64,000 nt of DNA from Lentzea aerocolonigenes (GCF_000974445.1 NZ_BBOJ01000032.1:37656-101655); one strand, 5' to 3'. Positions 44,580 through 54,154 are shown, counted from the first letter of the stretch. The notes: a model not told the origin generated them from the letters alone. Numbers and translations: made by a program.

Positions 44580-45773
44580 ATGGTGAGTGCACGGATTGAG
44601 CCGATGCGCCGTCGACGCACCGGCCGGGTGGTCGCGGGCGTCGCGAGCGGACTGGCGGACCACCTGGGCGCACCCGTCTTCTGGGTGCGCGCGGTCTTCG
44701 CCGTGGCCGCCGCCTTCAGCGGGATCGGGATCATCGCCTACGGACTGCTCTGGATGTTCGTCCCGCAGTCGACGGTGGCGGAACCGGAGACCGACGAGGA
44801 CCGCAAGGAGTGGCAGCAGGCCGTGGGCCTCGCCGCTCTCGGCATCGGCGTCGCGGTGTTCACCGGACTGCTCAACGGGGCGTGGAGCGGCTGGATCACC
44901 GGCCCGATCGCCATCGCACTCGTGGGCGCCGCGGTCGTGTGGCGCGAGGCTGACGAGGCACAGCGGCGTCGCTGGAAGGACGGGGCGTTCGCGCAGGGGA
45001 AGACGGGGATCGTGCGGACGGTGGCGGGAGGCGCTCTGGTCGTGGCGGGGGTCGCCGCGTTCCTGGTCGTCAACGACTCCGTGCAGAACCTGTCGACCGT
45101 CGTGCTCTCCGTGGTCGCGACGCTGGCCGGCGTGGCCGTGCTGACCGTGCCGTTGTGGATGCGGCTGGTGCGCGACCTGGACGCGGAACGCCGCGCCCGC
45201 ATCCGGACGGAGGAACGCGCCGAGATCGCCGCCCACCTGCACGACTCCGTGCTGCAGACGCTCGCGCTCATCCAGAAGCAGTCCGAGTCGTCGCGGGAGG
45301 TCAAGCGGCTCGCCCGCAGCCAGGAGCGCGAGCTGCGCAGCTGGCTGTACGGCCGCGAGGTGGGCGAGCAGCCGCACTCGATCAGCGTGGCGATCGCCCA
45401 GGTGTGCGCGGAGGTCGAGGACGACTTCGCCATCGCCGTCTCCCAGGTCGTCGTCGGCGACTGCGAGCTGGAGGACGGGATGTTCGCGCTGGTCCAGGCG
45501 TCGAAGGAGGCGGTGGTCAACGCGGCCAAGCACGCGGGGGTGGCCGAGGTCAGCGTCTACGCCGAGGTCGAACCGGAGAAGGTCACGGTGTTCGTGCGCG
45601 ACCGCGGCAAGGGCTTCGACCCCGATCTGGTGCCGGACGACCGGCATGGCCTCGCGGGGAGCATCCGGGGGAGAATGACCAGGCACGGCGGGGAGGTGCG
45701 ACTGCGCACGGCTCCGGGAGAGGGGACCGAGGTGCAGCTCGAGATGCCGAGGAAAACGGAGGCCAGGACGTGA
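44580..45773 (+). CDS. PspC-domain sensor histidine kinase, LiaS/NarL-partner type
   Basis: 397 residues. A PspC domain (RRRTGRVVAGVASGLADHLG...FWVRAVF) and about four membrane helices lead to a HisKA_3 domain with the phospho-His in HLHDSVLQTLALIQKQ. The ATPase has NAAKHAG, VRDRGKGFDPD and GLAGSIRGRM. Fusing PspC to a kinase is typical of actinobacterial envelope-stress sensors. The ATG at 44580 is set by the PspC start. It overlaps its response regulator by 4 bases. Confidence 0.92.
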   Translation: MVSARIEPMRRRRTGRVVAGVASGLADHLGAPVFWVRAVFAVAAAFSGIGIIAYGLLWMFVPQSTVAEPETDEDRKEWQQAVGLAALGIGVAVFTGLLNGAWSGWITGPIAIALVGAAVVWREADEAQRRRWKDGAFAQGKTGIVRTVAGGALVVAGVAAFLVVNDSVQNLSTVVLSVVATLAGVAVLTVPLWMRLVRDLDAERRARIRTEERAEIAAHLHDSVLQTLALIQKQSESSREVKRLARSQERELRSWLYGREVGEQPHSISVAIAQVCAEVEDDFAIAVSQVVVGDCELEDGMFALVQASKEAVVNAAKHAGVAEVSVYAEVEPEKVTVFVRDRGKGFDPDLVPDDRHGLAGSIRGRMTRHGGEVRLRTAPGEGTEVQLEMPRKTEART

Positions 45774-46420
45774 GCGTGAGGGTGTTCCTGGTGGACGACC
45801 ACGCGTTGTTCCGCGCGGGGGTGCGGGCCGAGCTCGACACGATCACCGACGAGGTGGAGGTGGTCGGCGAGGCCGGCGGCGTCGGCGAGGCGGTGGCGGG
45901 GATCGCGCACCACAAGCCGGATGTGGTGCTGCTGGACGTGCACATGCCCGACGGCGGCGGCGCCGAGGTGCTGCGCCAGATCCGCACAAAGATCCCCGAG
46001 GTCACGTTCCTCGCGCTGTCCGTCTCGGACGCGGCGGAGGACGTCATCAACGTCATCCGCGCCGGTGCCCGCGGCTACGTCACGAAGACGATCTCCAGCC
46101 AGGAGCTGGTCAAGGCCGTCGTGCGGGTCAGTGAGGGCGACGCGGTCTTCTCACCGCGCCTGGCGGGGTTCGTGCTGGACGCGTTCGCCGACCGGCCGGG
46201 TGCCGCGCCGATCAGCGACCCGGAGCTCGACCTGCTGACCCCGCGGGAACGCGATGTCCTGCGGCTGCTCGCCCGTGGTTACGCTTACAAGGAGATCGCG
46301 TCCGAGCTGTTCATCAGCGTGAAAACGGTGGAGACGCACGTGTCGAGCGTCCTGCGGAAGACCCAGCTCTCCAACCGGTACGAGCTCTCCCGCTGGGCCA
46401 CGGATCGCAGACTGGTCTGA
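45770..46420 (+). CDS. LuxR/NarL-type response regulator, partner of the PspC kinase
   Basis: 216 residues from GTG 45770. The receiver has VDDHALFRAG, phospho-Asp in VVLLDVHMPDGGG and Lys in VTKTISSQEL. The output is a LuxR helix-turn-helix: LTPRERDVLRLLARGYAYKEIA...VKTVETHVSSVLRK. With the PspC/LiaF-like membrane protein it makes a complete three-part envelope-stress module. The CCCTGAT half-sites upstream are its most likely target. Confidence 0.94.
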   Translation: MSVRVFLVDDHALFRAGVRAELDTITDEVEVVGEAGGVGEAVAGIAHHKPDVVLLDVHMPDGGGAEVLRQIRTKIPEVTFLALSVSDAAEDVINVIRAGARGYVTKTISSQELVKAVVRVSEGDAVFSPRLAGFVLDAFADRPGAAPISDPELDLLTPRERDVLRLLARGYAYKEIASELFISVKTVETHVSSVLRKTQLSNRYELSRWATDRRLV

Positions 46421-46426
46421 GGGGCT

Positions 46427-47017
46427 TTGATCAAAAAGGTCGCCCGCGGTGCCACCGAGGTGCTGGCGCCGTGGGTCTGGGTGATTTTGCTGCCGTTCGC
46501 AGTTGCGGCGGCTACTGAGAACCTGTGGATGACGCTGCTGTGGGGATTGGTGGTCGCCTTGACGGCGTCCGTCATCCCGATGGCTGTCATCGTGCGTGGC
46601 GCGCGCAAGGGCAAGTGGGACGGCCACCACGTCACGAACCGTGAAGGCCGGCTCGTGCCGCTGGTCACGGCCGGTGCGTCGCTGGCGGCCGGCACGGTGA
46701 TCATGATCCTGGGTTCCGCGCCCGCGAACATGCTCGCGCTGGCCGGCAGCATGTTCGCGTCGCTGATCGTCAGCATGGCGATCACGTTCGGGCTGAAGTG
46801 GAAGATCTCGCTGCACGCCGCGGTGGCGTGGGCCGCGGTCGTGACGCTGACGGTCGTCTACGGGCCGTGGTGGCTGCTGCTCGCGGTGCCCGCCGCGCTG
46901 GTGGCGTGGTCGCGGGTCGAGCTCGGCGACCACACGACGGCGCAGGTGCTGGCGGGTTCGGCGATGGGCGTGGTCGTGGGCGGCGGCAGCTTCTGGCTGC
47001 TCAGCCAACTTCTTTGA
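46427..47017 (+). CDS. PAP2-like membrane phosphatase
   Basis: 196 residues with about six membrane helices. LKWKISLHAAVAW and WSRVELGDHTTAQVLAGSAMG match the second and third PAP2 motifs; the first is weak (DGHHVTNREGR). PAP2 enzymes remove phosphate from lipid carriers such as undecaprenyl pyrophosphate. The TTG at 46427 comes 6 bases after the regulator stop, so it may belong to the stress regulon. Its end overlaps the convergent kinase gene by 17 bases. Confidence 0.7.
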   Translation: MIKKVARGATEVLAPWVWVILLPFAVAAATENLWMTLLWGLVVALTASVIPMAVIVRGARKGKWDGHHVTNREGRLVPLVTAGASLAAGTVIMILGSAPANMLALAGSMFASLIVSMAITFGLKWKISLHAAVAWAAVVTLTVVYGPWWLLLAVPAALVAWSRVELGDHTTAQVLAGSAMGVVVGGGSFWLLSQLL

Positions 47018-48287
47018 GGCCGTCGATCTTCATCTCGTCGTTGACAGCGTTGACCGCGACGTTGACCTTGATGTTCCGCTGCTTGCCGAGGTCCGTGACC
47101 AGGGCGAGCTGTACCGGGACGACCCACCGGGGACCCTCGGAGTGGACCTCGGCGGTCAGCACCGCGCACTGGACCGAGGTGTAACCGCTCCACCGCTTCA
47201 GGAAGTCGGCCTGAGGCTCCCGGAACGGCGCGTCGAAGTTCTGCCAGGCCGCCGCGGGATTGCCCGGCAGCAGGTCGTAGTGCTTCTTGACGAAGGCGAC
47301 GGCTTCGTCCGCCGAGAAGGAACGGGACTTCTTCTCGGCGGGGAAGAGGCTCTGGTTCGTCGGGGTGTCACCGCCGCCGGTGCCGCCCCAGTACGCCGCG
47401 GCCGCGCCACCACCGATCGCGAGCACCGCGACGACCGACAGGATCACCAGGATCCGGCGGTTCGGCGGCTTGAGCCTGCGCGGTTCGGGGATCCGCAGCG
47501 GCTGGGACGGCTGCGGTTCCGCGGCCAGCAGGTCGGCGGCCTCCTGCGCGGTCGGCCGGTCCTTCGGGTCGACGGAGAGCAGCCGGGTGAGCAACGGGGT
47601 GAGCTCGCCCGCGTTCTTGGGATCGCGGAGCTGTCCGCTGGCGGCCCGGTAGATGAGGCCGAAGCTGTTGTCACTGGGCCCGAAGACCGACTCGCCCTCG
47701 ATCGCCGAGTAGATCGTGGCACCGAGCGAGAACACGTCCGACGCCGCGTCGGGCTGCTCGCCGCGCGCCACCTCGGGCGCGAGGTAGGCCGGGGTACCCG
47801 AGATCATGCCGGTGTCGGTCATCGTGCCGTCACCGCTGGCCTTGGAGATGCCGAAGTCGGTGATCTTCACCGTCCCGTCGTGGCCGATCAGGACGTTGCC
47901 GGGCTTGATGTCGCGGTGGACCAGTCCCGCACTGTGCGCCGCCGCCAGCGCCGAGGCGACCTTGGCACCGATGCTCGCCGCCTGAGCAGGCTTCATCGGC
48001 CCCCTCTCGGCGATGAGCGCCGAGAGGCTGTGCGAGGGCAGGTACTCCATGACGATCCACGGCTCTTCGTCGTCGCTGGCCACGACGTCGAACACCGCGA
48101 TGGCGTGCGGGTGGTGCAGCCGCGCGGCGTTCCGCGCCTCCCTCATCGCCCGCTGGTGGTCGCCGGTGACGAGCTGCTTGACCGCGACCTCGCGCGCCAG
48201 CACCTCGTCCCGCGCGCGCCAGACCACCCCCATCGCTCCGCTGCCGATTCGCTCCAGCAGCGTGTAGCGGTCCCCGATGGTCGTCAC
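47001..48287 (-). CDS. PknB-type Ser/Thr protein kinase (kinase 1)
   Basis: 428 residues. The kinase domain (1-~265) has GSGAMGVVWRARD, the ATP Lys in VAVKQL, HRDIKPGN and DFGISKA, followed by the GTPAYLAPE activation segment. One membrane helix (ILVILSVVAVLAIGGGAAAAY) leads to an outer domain of about 120 residues: FVKKHYDLLPGNPAAAWQNF is its start. It resembles the outer domain of kinase 2 at 50941 and the membrane protein at 55221, possibly a small NTF2-like ligand sensor. No PASTA repeats are present. Confidence 0.92.
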   Translation of the reverse strand: MTTIGDRYTLLERIGSGAMGVVWRARDEVLAREVAVKQLVTGDHQRAMREARNAARLHHPHAIAVFDVVASDDEEPWIVMEYLPSHSLSALIAERGPMKPAQAASIGAKVASALAAAHSAGLVHRDIKPGNVLIGHDGTVKITDFGISKASGDGTMTDTGMISGTPAYLAPEVARGEQPDAASDVFSLGATIYSAIEGESVFGPSDNSFGLIYRAASGQLRDPKNAGELTPLLTRLLSVDPKDRPTAQEAADLLAAEPQPSQPLRIPEPRRLKPPNRRILVILSVVAVLAIGGGAAAAYWGGTGGGDTPTNQSLFPAEKKSRSFSADEAVAFVKKHYDLLPGNPAAAWQNFDAPFREPQADFLKRWSGYTSVQCAVLTAEVHSEGPRWVVPVQLALVTDLGKQRNIKVNVAVNAVNDEMKIDGLKEVG

Positions 48288-48321
48288 ACCACGAGACTAA
48301 TCAATGCCGTAGAGCAGCCTG

Positions 48322-48458
48322 CGCGGTTCCTGCCCGAACCTGTCGCAGGAGATGTGAAAGTGGTGGTCTCCGGTGACGAGCTGCCTCGCGTACCGGCACC
48401 TCGCCCCGCGCCCGTCAGACCACTCCCGGAGCGCACTCCGCGCGGTTCCTGCCCGAAC
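48322..48458. repeat. 19-base direct repeat upstream of kinase 1
   Basis: CGCGGTTCCTGCCCGAACC occurs at 48322-48340 and 48440-48458, 118 bases apart, in the gap between kinase 1 and the SsgA-like gene. The gap has no gene. It may be a duplicated promoter part or a regulator site. Confidence 0.6.
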
Positions 48459-48488
48459 CCGCCACGAACGCCACCTCGGGCCCGCGCA

Positions 48489-48908
48489 CTAGTCGATCGT
48501 CGACACGAGCTTCTGCAGCTCCCGGTCGAAGTCGATCCACAGGTCCTCCTCGCCCGGCTGGACGACGTCGTAGGAGCTGTCCAGGAACGCCGCCACGTCC
48601 TCGGCGACCGCGCTGAGGATGGCGAACCCGGTCGGCGCGTTCAGCTCGACCAGGACGCGCTCCGGGTCGTCGGACGCGGGGCGGACCAGGATGTCGCCCT
48701 CACCGGACGGGGTCAGCAGACCGTCGGCCAGCAGGTCGCGGGCGAACATCCACTCGACGCGGCCGGAGCCCGTGTGGAACACGATGGCGACCGCGTACGG
48801 GTCTTCCGGGTCGTAGACGAGCTCGGCCTCGACCGGCGCGGGTGCCGCGCCGGGGGCGAGGAGCTGAAAAGTCGTCCGCGTGGTGACCTTCAGGTTCTCG
48901 TTGTTCAT
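48489..48908 (-). CDS. SsgA-like sporulation/cell-division protein
   Basis: 139 residues from ATG 48908, 8 bases after GGAAGG. DPEDPYAVAIVFHTG, VEWMFARDLLADGLLTPSGEGD and LVELNAPTGFAILSA match the SsgA-like family of sporulating actinomycetes, in which SsgB helps place FtsZ at septa. As many Pseudonocardiales have few members, this may be the SsgB type, but I cannot separate the subfamilies here. A longer frame to 48947 is less likely. Confidence 0.88.
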   Translation of the reverse strand: MNNENLKVTTRTTFQLLAPGAAPAPVEAELVYDPEDPYAVAIVFHTGSGRVEWMFARDLLADGLLTPSGEGDILVRPASDDPERVLVELNAPTGFAILSAVAEDVAAFLDSSYDVVQPGEEDLWIDFDRELQKLVSTID

Positions 48909-49029
48909 GTCGATGTCCTTCCCAGGCTGGTCTCCATGTCCGCTCACAAAGAGGAGACGGCCAACCGGCGGGATAAGGACGCGATTCGTCTCGGAACCAT
49001 CCTTCTGGGGGAGACCTGCGTCTCACCGT

Positions 49030-49956
49030 TCAGCGTTTGACCAGGTCGCGCGTCTCGTTTGGTGAGACGTCCTGACCTGCCTGGACGGGCTGCCTCCTGG
49101 TCAGCGCGACCCCCAGGAGCACCACGAGCATGCCCACGACGACCCTCACGTTGAGCTGCTCTCCGAGGAAGATCGCTCCAAGGAGTACCGAAACCACCGG
49201 CAGCAGGTAACCGACGGTAGTCGCCGTGGTGGCGCCCTCGTCCGCGATGACGCGGTAGTTGAGGATGAACGCGACGCCGGTGCCGAAGACGCCCAGGATG
49301 ATCACGGCCGCGATGCCGATCCAGTGCAGGTGCAGCGGCTGCAGGCCGCCGAACGGCGTCGCCAGGAGCAGCAGGCCCATCGCGGTGGTCAGCTGCATGG
49401 CGGCGAGCTGCGTCGAGGTCGCGCCGGTGTTGACCAGGTGGCGGCCGGCGTAGGTGTAGCCGATGGCGTAGCTCGCGGCGCCGACGAGGCAGAGCACCGC
49501 GCCCCAGCTCGCGATGCTGTTGGCCGACTGCCACGGCGCGAAGATCAGCAGAACGCCCGCGAAGCCGAGGCCGAGGCCGAGCATGCGGACCAGGTTGCTG
49601 ACCTTCTCCGTGCCGAGCACCAGGCCGATGGCCAGCGCGAACAGCGGCGTCGTGGAGTTGAGCACTCCGGACACGCCGGAGTCGACGGTCTGGCCGCCGA
49701 AGGCGAAGAGGGTGAACGGGACGGCGCTGCCGAAGGTGGCCACGAAGAGCATGTGTCCCCAGATCTTGCGGTCACGGGGCAGCGTCATCCTCGCCGTGGC
49801 GAGCACGACGAACAGCACGAGCGCTCCGAAGAACGTCCGCACGAGCGAGATCTGCAGGGGAGCGAGGCTCCCGAGCGCAAGCTTCATCCACAGAAAGCTG
49901 GATCCCCACAGCAGGGCGAGCACACCCATCCTGATCAACGTTCCGCGTTGGTTCAC
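49030..49956 (-). CDS. EamA-family (DMT) transporter
   Basis: 308 residues with ten membrane helices in two EamA repeats (GVLALLWGSSFLWMKLAL and AVLCLVGAASYAIGYTYAG start them). Members export amino acids, metabolites or drugs. The gene is divergent from a LysR-type regulator with 81 bases between, the usual layout for a transporter under its own LysR control. Substrate unknown. Confidence 0.9.
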   Translation of the reverse strand: MNQRGTLIRMGVLALLWGSSFLWMKLALGSLAPLQISLVRTFFGALVLFVVLATARMTLPRDRKIWGHMLFVATFGSAVPFTLFAFGGQTVDSGVSGVLNSTTPLFALAIGLVLGTEKVSNLVRMLGLGLGFAGVLLIFAPWQSANSIASWGAVLCLVGAASYAIGYTYAGRHLVNTGATSTQLAAMQLTTAMGLLLLATPFGGLQPLHLHWIGIAAVIILGVFGTGVAFILNYRVIADEGATTATTVGYLLPVVSVLLGAIFLGEQLNVRVVVGMLVVLLGVALTRRQPVQAGQDVSPNETRDLVKR

Positions 49957-49987
49957 ACGTCAACGATGCGCCCGCAGATCCGTAAAC

Positions 49988-50000
49988 ACAATTTAATTGT
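49988..50000. promoter_or_regulatory. AT-rich palindrome between transporter and LysR genes
   Basis: ACAATT, one base, AATTGT: a perfect palindrome in very AT-rich bases (49980-50020), standing out from the GC-rich surroundings. It fits the T-N11-A pattern of LysR-family boxes and overlaps where both divergent promoters must lie. Confidence 0.6.
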
Positions 50001-50037
50001 TGTGCATAACCTTTAAGCGAAGCTGTAAGGTTGGGGG

Positions 50038-50940
50038 ATGCTGGACGTGCGACGCATGCAGGTGCTCAGGGCGGTCGTGAGCACCGGTTCCATCACCGCG
50101 GCCGCGACGAACCTCGGCTACACCCCGTCGGCCGTGTCGCAGCAGGTGGCCGGCCTGGAGAAGCAGGCGGGCCTGCCTCTGCTGGAACGCGTCGGCAGGG
50201 GTGTCCGGCCCACCGCGGCCGGCCGGCTGCTCACCGAGCACGCCTCCCGCCTCGCCGAGCAGCTCGCCGAGGCCGAGAGCGCCTTGACGGCGTTGCGCAA
50301 CGGCTGTGCCGGCACCCTGCGCGTCCGCTACTTCGCCACGGCCGGCGCTGCCCTCGTGCCGCCCGCGGTCGCCACCTTCCGCGCCGAACGCTCCGGTGTC
50401 GAGCTCGACCTGAAGCTGACCGAGCCCACCGACCCGTTCGAGGAGCTCGCCGCGGGCCGCGCGGACGTGGCGATCACCGTCCTGGAACCCGCGGACCCGG
50501 CCCCGGAGGGCATGGTCGCGCGGCACCTGCTGGCGGACCCGTTCTACGCGGTGCTCCCGCGGGGCCACGCGCTGGCCCGCAAGCGCGTCCTGGACCTCGG
50601 CGAGCTCGCCGACGAGCCGTGGATCTTCTCCGACTACGGCGCTTCCGGCCCGTGCAAGAACCTCGTGACGAACGCGTGCGCGGGCGCCGGGTTCTCTCCG
50701 CAGGTCGCCGTGGAAAGCGACGACTACGCGACGGCGCAGGGATTCGTGGCCGCCGGGCTCGGCGTCACGATCATTCCGCGGCTCGGCCTGGGCTATGCGC
50801 ATCCGGGCGTCGTTCTGCGCAAGGTGCGCAATCCCGAACCGGTGCGGCACATTCACGTCGTCTACCGCGAGGACGCCGCGTGGAATCCCGCCGTGGTGGC
50901 GTTGGCCGAAGCGCTGGAGAAGGCCGCACGGGCCTCCTGA
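50038..50940 (+). CDS. LysR-family transcriptional regulator
   Basis: 300 residues. The N-terminal winged helix-turn-helix (MQVLRAVVSTGSITAAATNLGYTPSAVSQQ) is followed by a linker helix and a periplasmic-binding-like effector domain (ADVAITVLEPADP, GLGVTIIPRLGLGY). It probably controls the divergent EamA transporter. The stop lies directly against the stop of the convergent kinase 2 gene, with no space for a terminator. Confidence 0.92.
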   Translation: MLDVRRMQVLRAVVSTGSITAAATNLGYTPSAVSQQVAGLEKQAGLPLLERVGRGVRPTAAGRLLTEHASRLAEQLAEAESALTALRNGCAGTLRVRYFATAGAALVPPAVATFRAERSGVELDLKLTEPTDPFEELAAGRADVAITVLEPADPAPEGMVARHLLADPFYAVLPRGHALARKRVLDLGELADEPWIFSDYGASGPCKNLVTNACAGAGFSPQVAVESDDYATAQGFVAAGLGVTIIPRLGLGYAHPGVVLRKVRNPEPVRHIHVVYREDAAWNPAVVALAEALEKAARAS

Positions 50941-52569
50941 TCAGCCCTGACGTGCGGCGCCGAGGGACGACTCCGTCTGGATGAGCATGTTCGGACTCTG
51001 CCACAGGATGACAAAGCCCTTCGGCTCGATCGAGGTCGTACCGTCCTTCTTCGTGTACTTGACTTCGGTCTTCCAGAAGAAGTTGCCGTCGTACTCCGCG
51101 CTGACCAGCTCGGCCTTGTCGATGCTCTTCCAGAACTGCTCGTAGCCGGAGTAGCCACCCGGCTGCTTGCCCTGGAACGCCGCGTTGGTCATCTGCCACG
51201 CGTCCGCCGGCGACTTGGGAGCCGTGGCGAAGTAGTCGCGCAGCATGCCCTCCTGGTCGGACGGCTGCGGAGCCTGCGTCCACTGACCGGGCTTGCCCGA
51301 GGACTTCTGCGGCGTCGACGGCTTCGTGCTGTCCGACGTCTGCTGGGTCGACGTGTTGCCACCGGCGCTGTTGTCCCGGCCGCCGTTGTCCTTGTTGTTC
51401 GAGATCATGCTCGCGAACATGATCCCGATGACCGCCGCCGCCACGATGGCGAGCGCGGTGTAGATCGTCGACTTCTTGCTCTTGCCGACCGACGACAGCG
51501 GTGACGGCTTCGGGCGCTGCGAGTACTGGGGAGCGGCTGCCGGACGGTGGTTGGACGGCGGCTGCTGCTGCGTGGGCACGGCGCGCGGCGGCGTGTGCAG
51601 GTCCACTCGCGTCGCGGCGGGAGGCGGCGCCTGGGGCGTCAGGGCGCGCGTGGCGGCCTGCTGCTGCGGCTGCTGTTGCACCGGGGCGCCGCGCCACGAC
51701 GGCGGGTGCGTCGGGGTGACCACGGCGGGGGTGAAGGCGGGGGCGGCCTGGCCGTTCGCGACGGCGGCGAGCGCGTCGCGAGCCTCGGCCATGGTGGGGC
51801 GGTCTTCCGGCTCGGCGCGCAGCAGGCGCATCAGCAGCGCGGTCAGCGGGCCGGCGTTGCGCGGCGGGTTGACCTTGCCGGACGCGACCTTGTGCAGCAG
51901 CGCGATCGTGTTCTCGCTCAGGCCGAACGGGGGCTCGCCCTCGATCGCCGCGTACAGCGTGGAGCCCAGGGAGAACACGTCGGACGGCGAACCCGGGTCG
52001 TAGCCCTTGGCGACCTCGGGTGCGAGGTAGGCCGGGGTGCCGGCGAGCATGCCCGTCGCGGTGACCGTGACGTCACCGGTCGCGCGGGAGATGCCGAAGT
52101 CGGTGATCTTGACAGTGCCGTCGTCGCCGAGCAGCACGTTGCCGGGCTTGATGTCGCGGTGCACGATGCCCGCGTTGTGCGCGGCGGCCAGCGCGGAGGC
52201 GACCTGCATGCCGATCGACGCCACGTCGCGCGGCGGAAGCGTGCCGCGTTCGGACAGGACCGCCGAGAGGCTCTTGGACGGCAGGTACTCCATCACGAGC
52301 CACGGCTGGCCGTCGTCCTCGGCCACGTCGTAGACGGCGACCGCGTGCGGGTGCTGCAGGCGCGCGGCGATGCGGCCCTCGCGCATGGCACGTCTCTTCG
52401 CCTCGTCCGTGTCGGCTTCGGCGAGTCCCGGCTGCAAGAGCAGTTGTTTGACCGCGACGGTGCGGTGCAGACGTTCGTCGTGTGCGGTCCAGACGACGCC
52501 CATGGCGCCACTACCGATCCGCTGGCTCAATCGGTAGCGACCAGCGACCAATCGGCCATCGTCGGTCAC
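50941..52569 (-). CDS. PknB-type Ser/Thr protein kinase (kinase 2)
   Basis: 542 residues from GTG 52569, which sits 6 bases after GCGGGGAG; TTG 52608 and GTG 52593 further up are less supported. The kinase has GSGAMGVVWTAHD, VAVKQLLLQPG, HRDIKPGN and DFGISRA. A Gln/Pro-rich linker, one membrane helix (TIYTALAIVAAAVIGIMFAS) and a Thr/Ser stretch lead to an outer domain starting LRDYFATAPKSPADAWQMTN. The outer domain is similar to that of kinase 1. Confidence 0.92.
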   Translation of the reverse strand: MTDDGRLVAGRYRLSQRIGSGAMGVVWTAHDERLHRTVAVKQLLLQPGLAEADTDEAKRRAMREGRIAARLQHPHAVAVYDVAEDDGQPWLVMEYLPSKSLSAVLSERGTLPPRDVASIGMQVASALAAAHNAGIVHRDIKPGNVLLGDDGTVKITDFGISRATGDVTVTATGMLAGTPAYLAPEVAKGYDPGSPSDVFSLGSTLYAAIEGEPPFGLSENTIALLHKVASGKVNPPRNAGPLTALLMRLLRAEPEDRPTMAEARDALAAVANGQAAPAFTPAVVTPTHPPSWRGAPVQQQPQQQAATRALTPQAPPPAATRVDLHTPPRAVPTQQQPPSNHRPAAAPQYSQRPKPSPLSSVGKSKKSTIYTALAIVAAAVIGIMFASMISNNKDNGGRDNSAGGNTSTQQTSDSTKPSTPQKSSGKPGQWTQAPQPSDQEGMLRDYFATAPKSPADAWQMTNAAFQGKQPGGYSGYEQFWKSIDKAELVSAEYDGNFFWKTEVKYTKKDGTTSIEPKGFVILWQSPNMLIQTESSLGAARQG

Positions 52570-52687
52570 AGTTGCTCCCCGCTGTGCGGTCACTTGCTCT
52601 CTGTTCAACGGCTCGTCACACGTCCGGGTTCAGATCACCCATCGGTGCGGGTACCCACCTTACGAGATATCTACGACAGAACAGCCG

Positions 52688-54010
52688 CTAGGGCGTCGAC
52701 GGCTTGGCAGCTGTCGTCGTCGTTGTCGTAGTGGTCGTCGTAGTGGTCGACGATGGCGGCGGCGTTGTCGTCGTTGTCGTCGTCGTGGTGGTCGTAGTTG
52801 TAGTCGTCGTAGTGCTAGACGTCGTTTCGCGTGTTGTCGTTGCCTCGGGCGTGGTGGTCGTCACCTCGGTCGTCGACGAGGTCGGCTGCACCGTCTGCGA
52901 GCTCGAGGTCGGAGGCGCGGACGGGTTCTTCTGCTCCTTGTTGAACACACCCAGCGCGACCATCAGCCCACCGATGACCAGCAACAACGCCAGCACGATC
53001 GCGGCGATCACCAGCGGTCGGTTGTCCTGCTGCCTGCCGGCGGGCGCCATCGGCGGCGCGGTGCGGGCAGGCGCGGTGGCCCTGGCGACAGGACGAACCA
53101 CGCGGGTCCGATCGGGTTCCACGATCGCCGTCGGATCGGGTCCGGCGGGCACCGGCAGACCGCTGAACGACGGCGACCGGCCGTTCGCGACCGCGGCCAG
53201 CAGCTCGCGGGCCTGCGGCATGGTCGGCCGGTCGACCGGCTCGAAGTTCAGCAGGTACAGCAGCGTGTCGGCGAGCGGGTGGTCGACGGTCGGCGGGTTG
53301 ATCCGCCCGGCCGCGACGGCGTGCAGAACACCGAGAGTGTTCTCGCTCACTCCATAGGGCGGCTCGCCCTCCATGGCGGCGAACAGCGTCGAGCCGAGCG
53401 AGTAGACGTCGGAGGCCGGCGTCGGGTCCTGGCCCCGTGCGATCTCCGGCGCGAGGTACGCGGGCGTGCCGGCGATCAGGCCGGTCTTGGTGACCGTGAT
53501 GTCGTCGGAAGCGCGCGAGATGCCGAAGTCGGTGATCTTGACGACGCCGTTCTCGGCGATCAGCACGTTGCCCGGCTTGATGTCGCGGTGGACGATGCCC
53601 GCCGCGTGCGCCGCCGCGAGTGCCGCCGCGCACTGGGCACCGATGTGGGCGACCTCGATCGGGTCCATCGGCCCGCCCTCGGCCAGCGCGTCCGCGAGGC
53701 TGTAGGACGGCAGGTACTCCATGACCAGGCACGGGACGCCGTCTTCCTCGACGACGTCGTACACGGCGATGGCGTTCGGGTGGTGCAGCTTGGCGGCGAT
53801 GCGGCCCTCGCGCATGGCGCGCTGGATGGCCTCGTCCTGCTCGGCTTCGTCCAGGCCGGGCGCCAGCAGCAGCTGCTTGACGGCGACCTCGCGGCCGAGG
53901 CGTTCGTCGTGGGCGCGCCAGACGATGCCCATCGCGCCGGAGCCGATGCGGTCGAGAAAGCGGTAGCGGTCGGCGATCAGACGGCCGTCCGAGGTGTCGG
54001 ACGTCGTCAC
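52688..54010 (-). CDS. PknB-type Ser/Thr protein kinase with polythreonine tail (kinase 3)
   Basis: 440 residues from GTG 54010 (frame open to 54031). The kinase has GSGAMGIVWRAHD, VAVKQLLLAPG, HRDIKPGN and DFGISRA. One membrane helix (LVIAAIVLALLLVIGGLMVA) leads to an outer tail with no folded domain: two runs of 12-19 Thr with a PPPSS break. Such tails are prime sites for O-mannosylation in actinobacteria and may span the wall. The tail DNA is a run of ACN triplets prone to slippage, so its length may vary between isolates. Confidence 0.9.
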   Translation of the reverse strand: MTTSDTSDGRLIADRYRFLDRIGSGAMGIVWRAHDERLGREVAVKQLLLAPGLDEAEQDEAIQRAMREGRIAAKLHHPNAIAVYDVVEEDGVPCLVMEYLPSYSLADALAEGGPMDPIEVAHIGAQCAAALAAAHAAGIVHRDIKPGNVLIAENGVVKITDFGISRASDDITVTKTGLIAGTPAYLAPEIARGQDPTPASDVYSLGSTLFAAMEGEPPYGVSENTLGVLHAVAAGRINPPTVDHPLADTLLYLLNFEPVDRPTMPQARELLAAVANGRSPSFSGLPVPAGPDPTAIVEPDRTRVVRPVARATAPARTAPPMAPAGRQQDNRPLVIAAIVLALLLVIGGLMVALGVFNKEQKNPSAPPTSSSQTVQPTSSTTEVTTTTPEATTTRETTSSTTTTTTTTTTTTTTTTTPPPSSTTTTTTTTTTTTAAKPSTP

Positions 54011-54154
54011 AAGACCACCCAGGCGGTCCACAGCGTGACTGCGGCTGCGGCAGCAGGTCCCACGCTCGTGCTCCTCGTGCGGTAGTCAGCGGTCGTCCGG
54101 AATCGCCCGCACAGGGTACCTGTCGCAGGCCGCCGCTGAGCTACCCGTCGTGCG

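Noticed and set aside
52699..52850. Repeat run that looks like a CRISPR or tandem-repeat array
   Set aside because: It is in frame, made of Thr codons inside kinase 3, with no spacer-repeat pattern.
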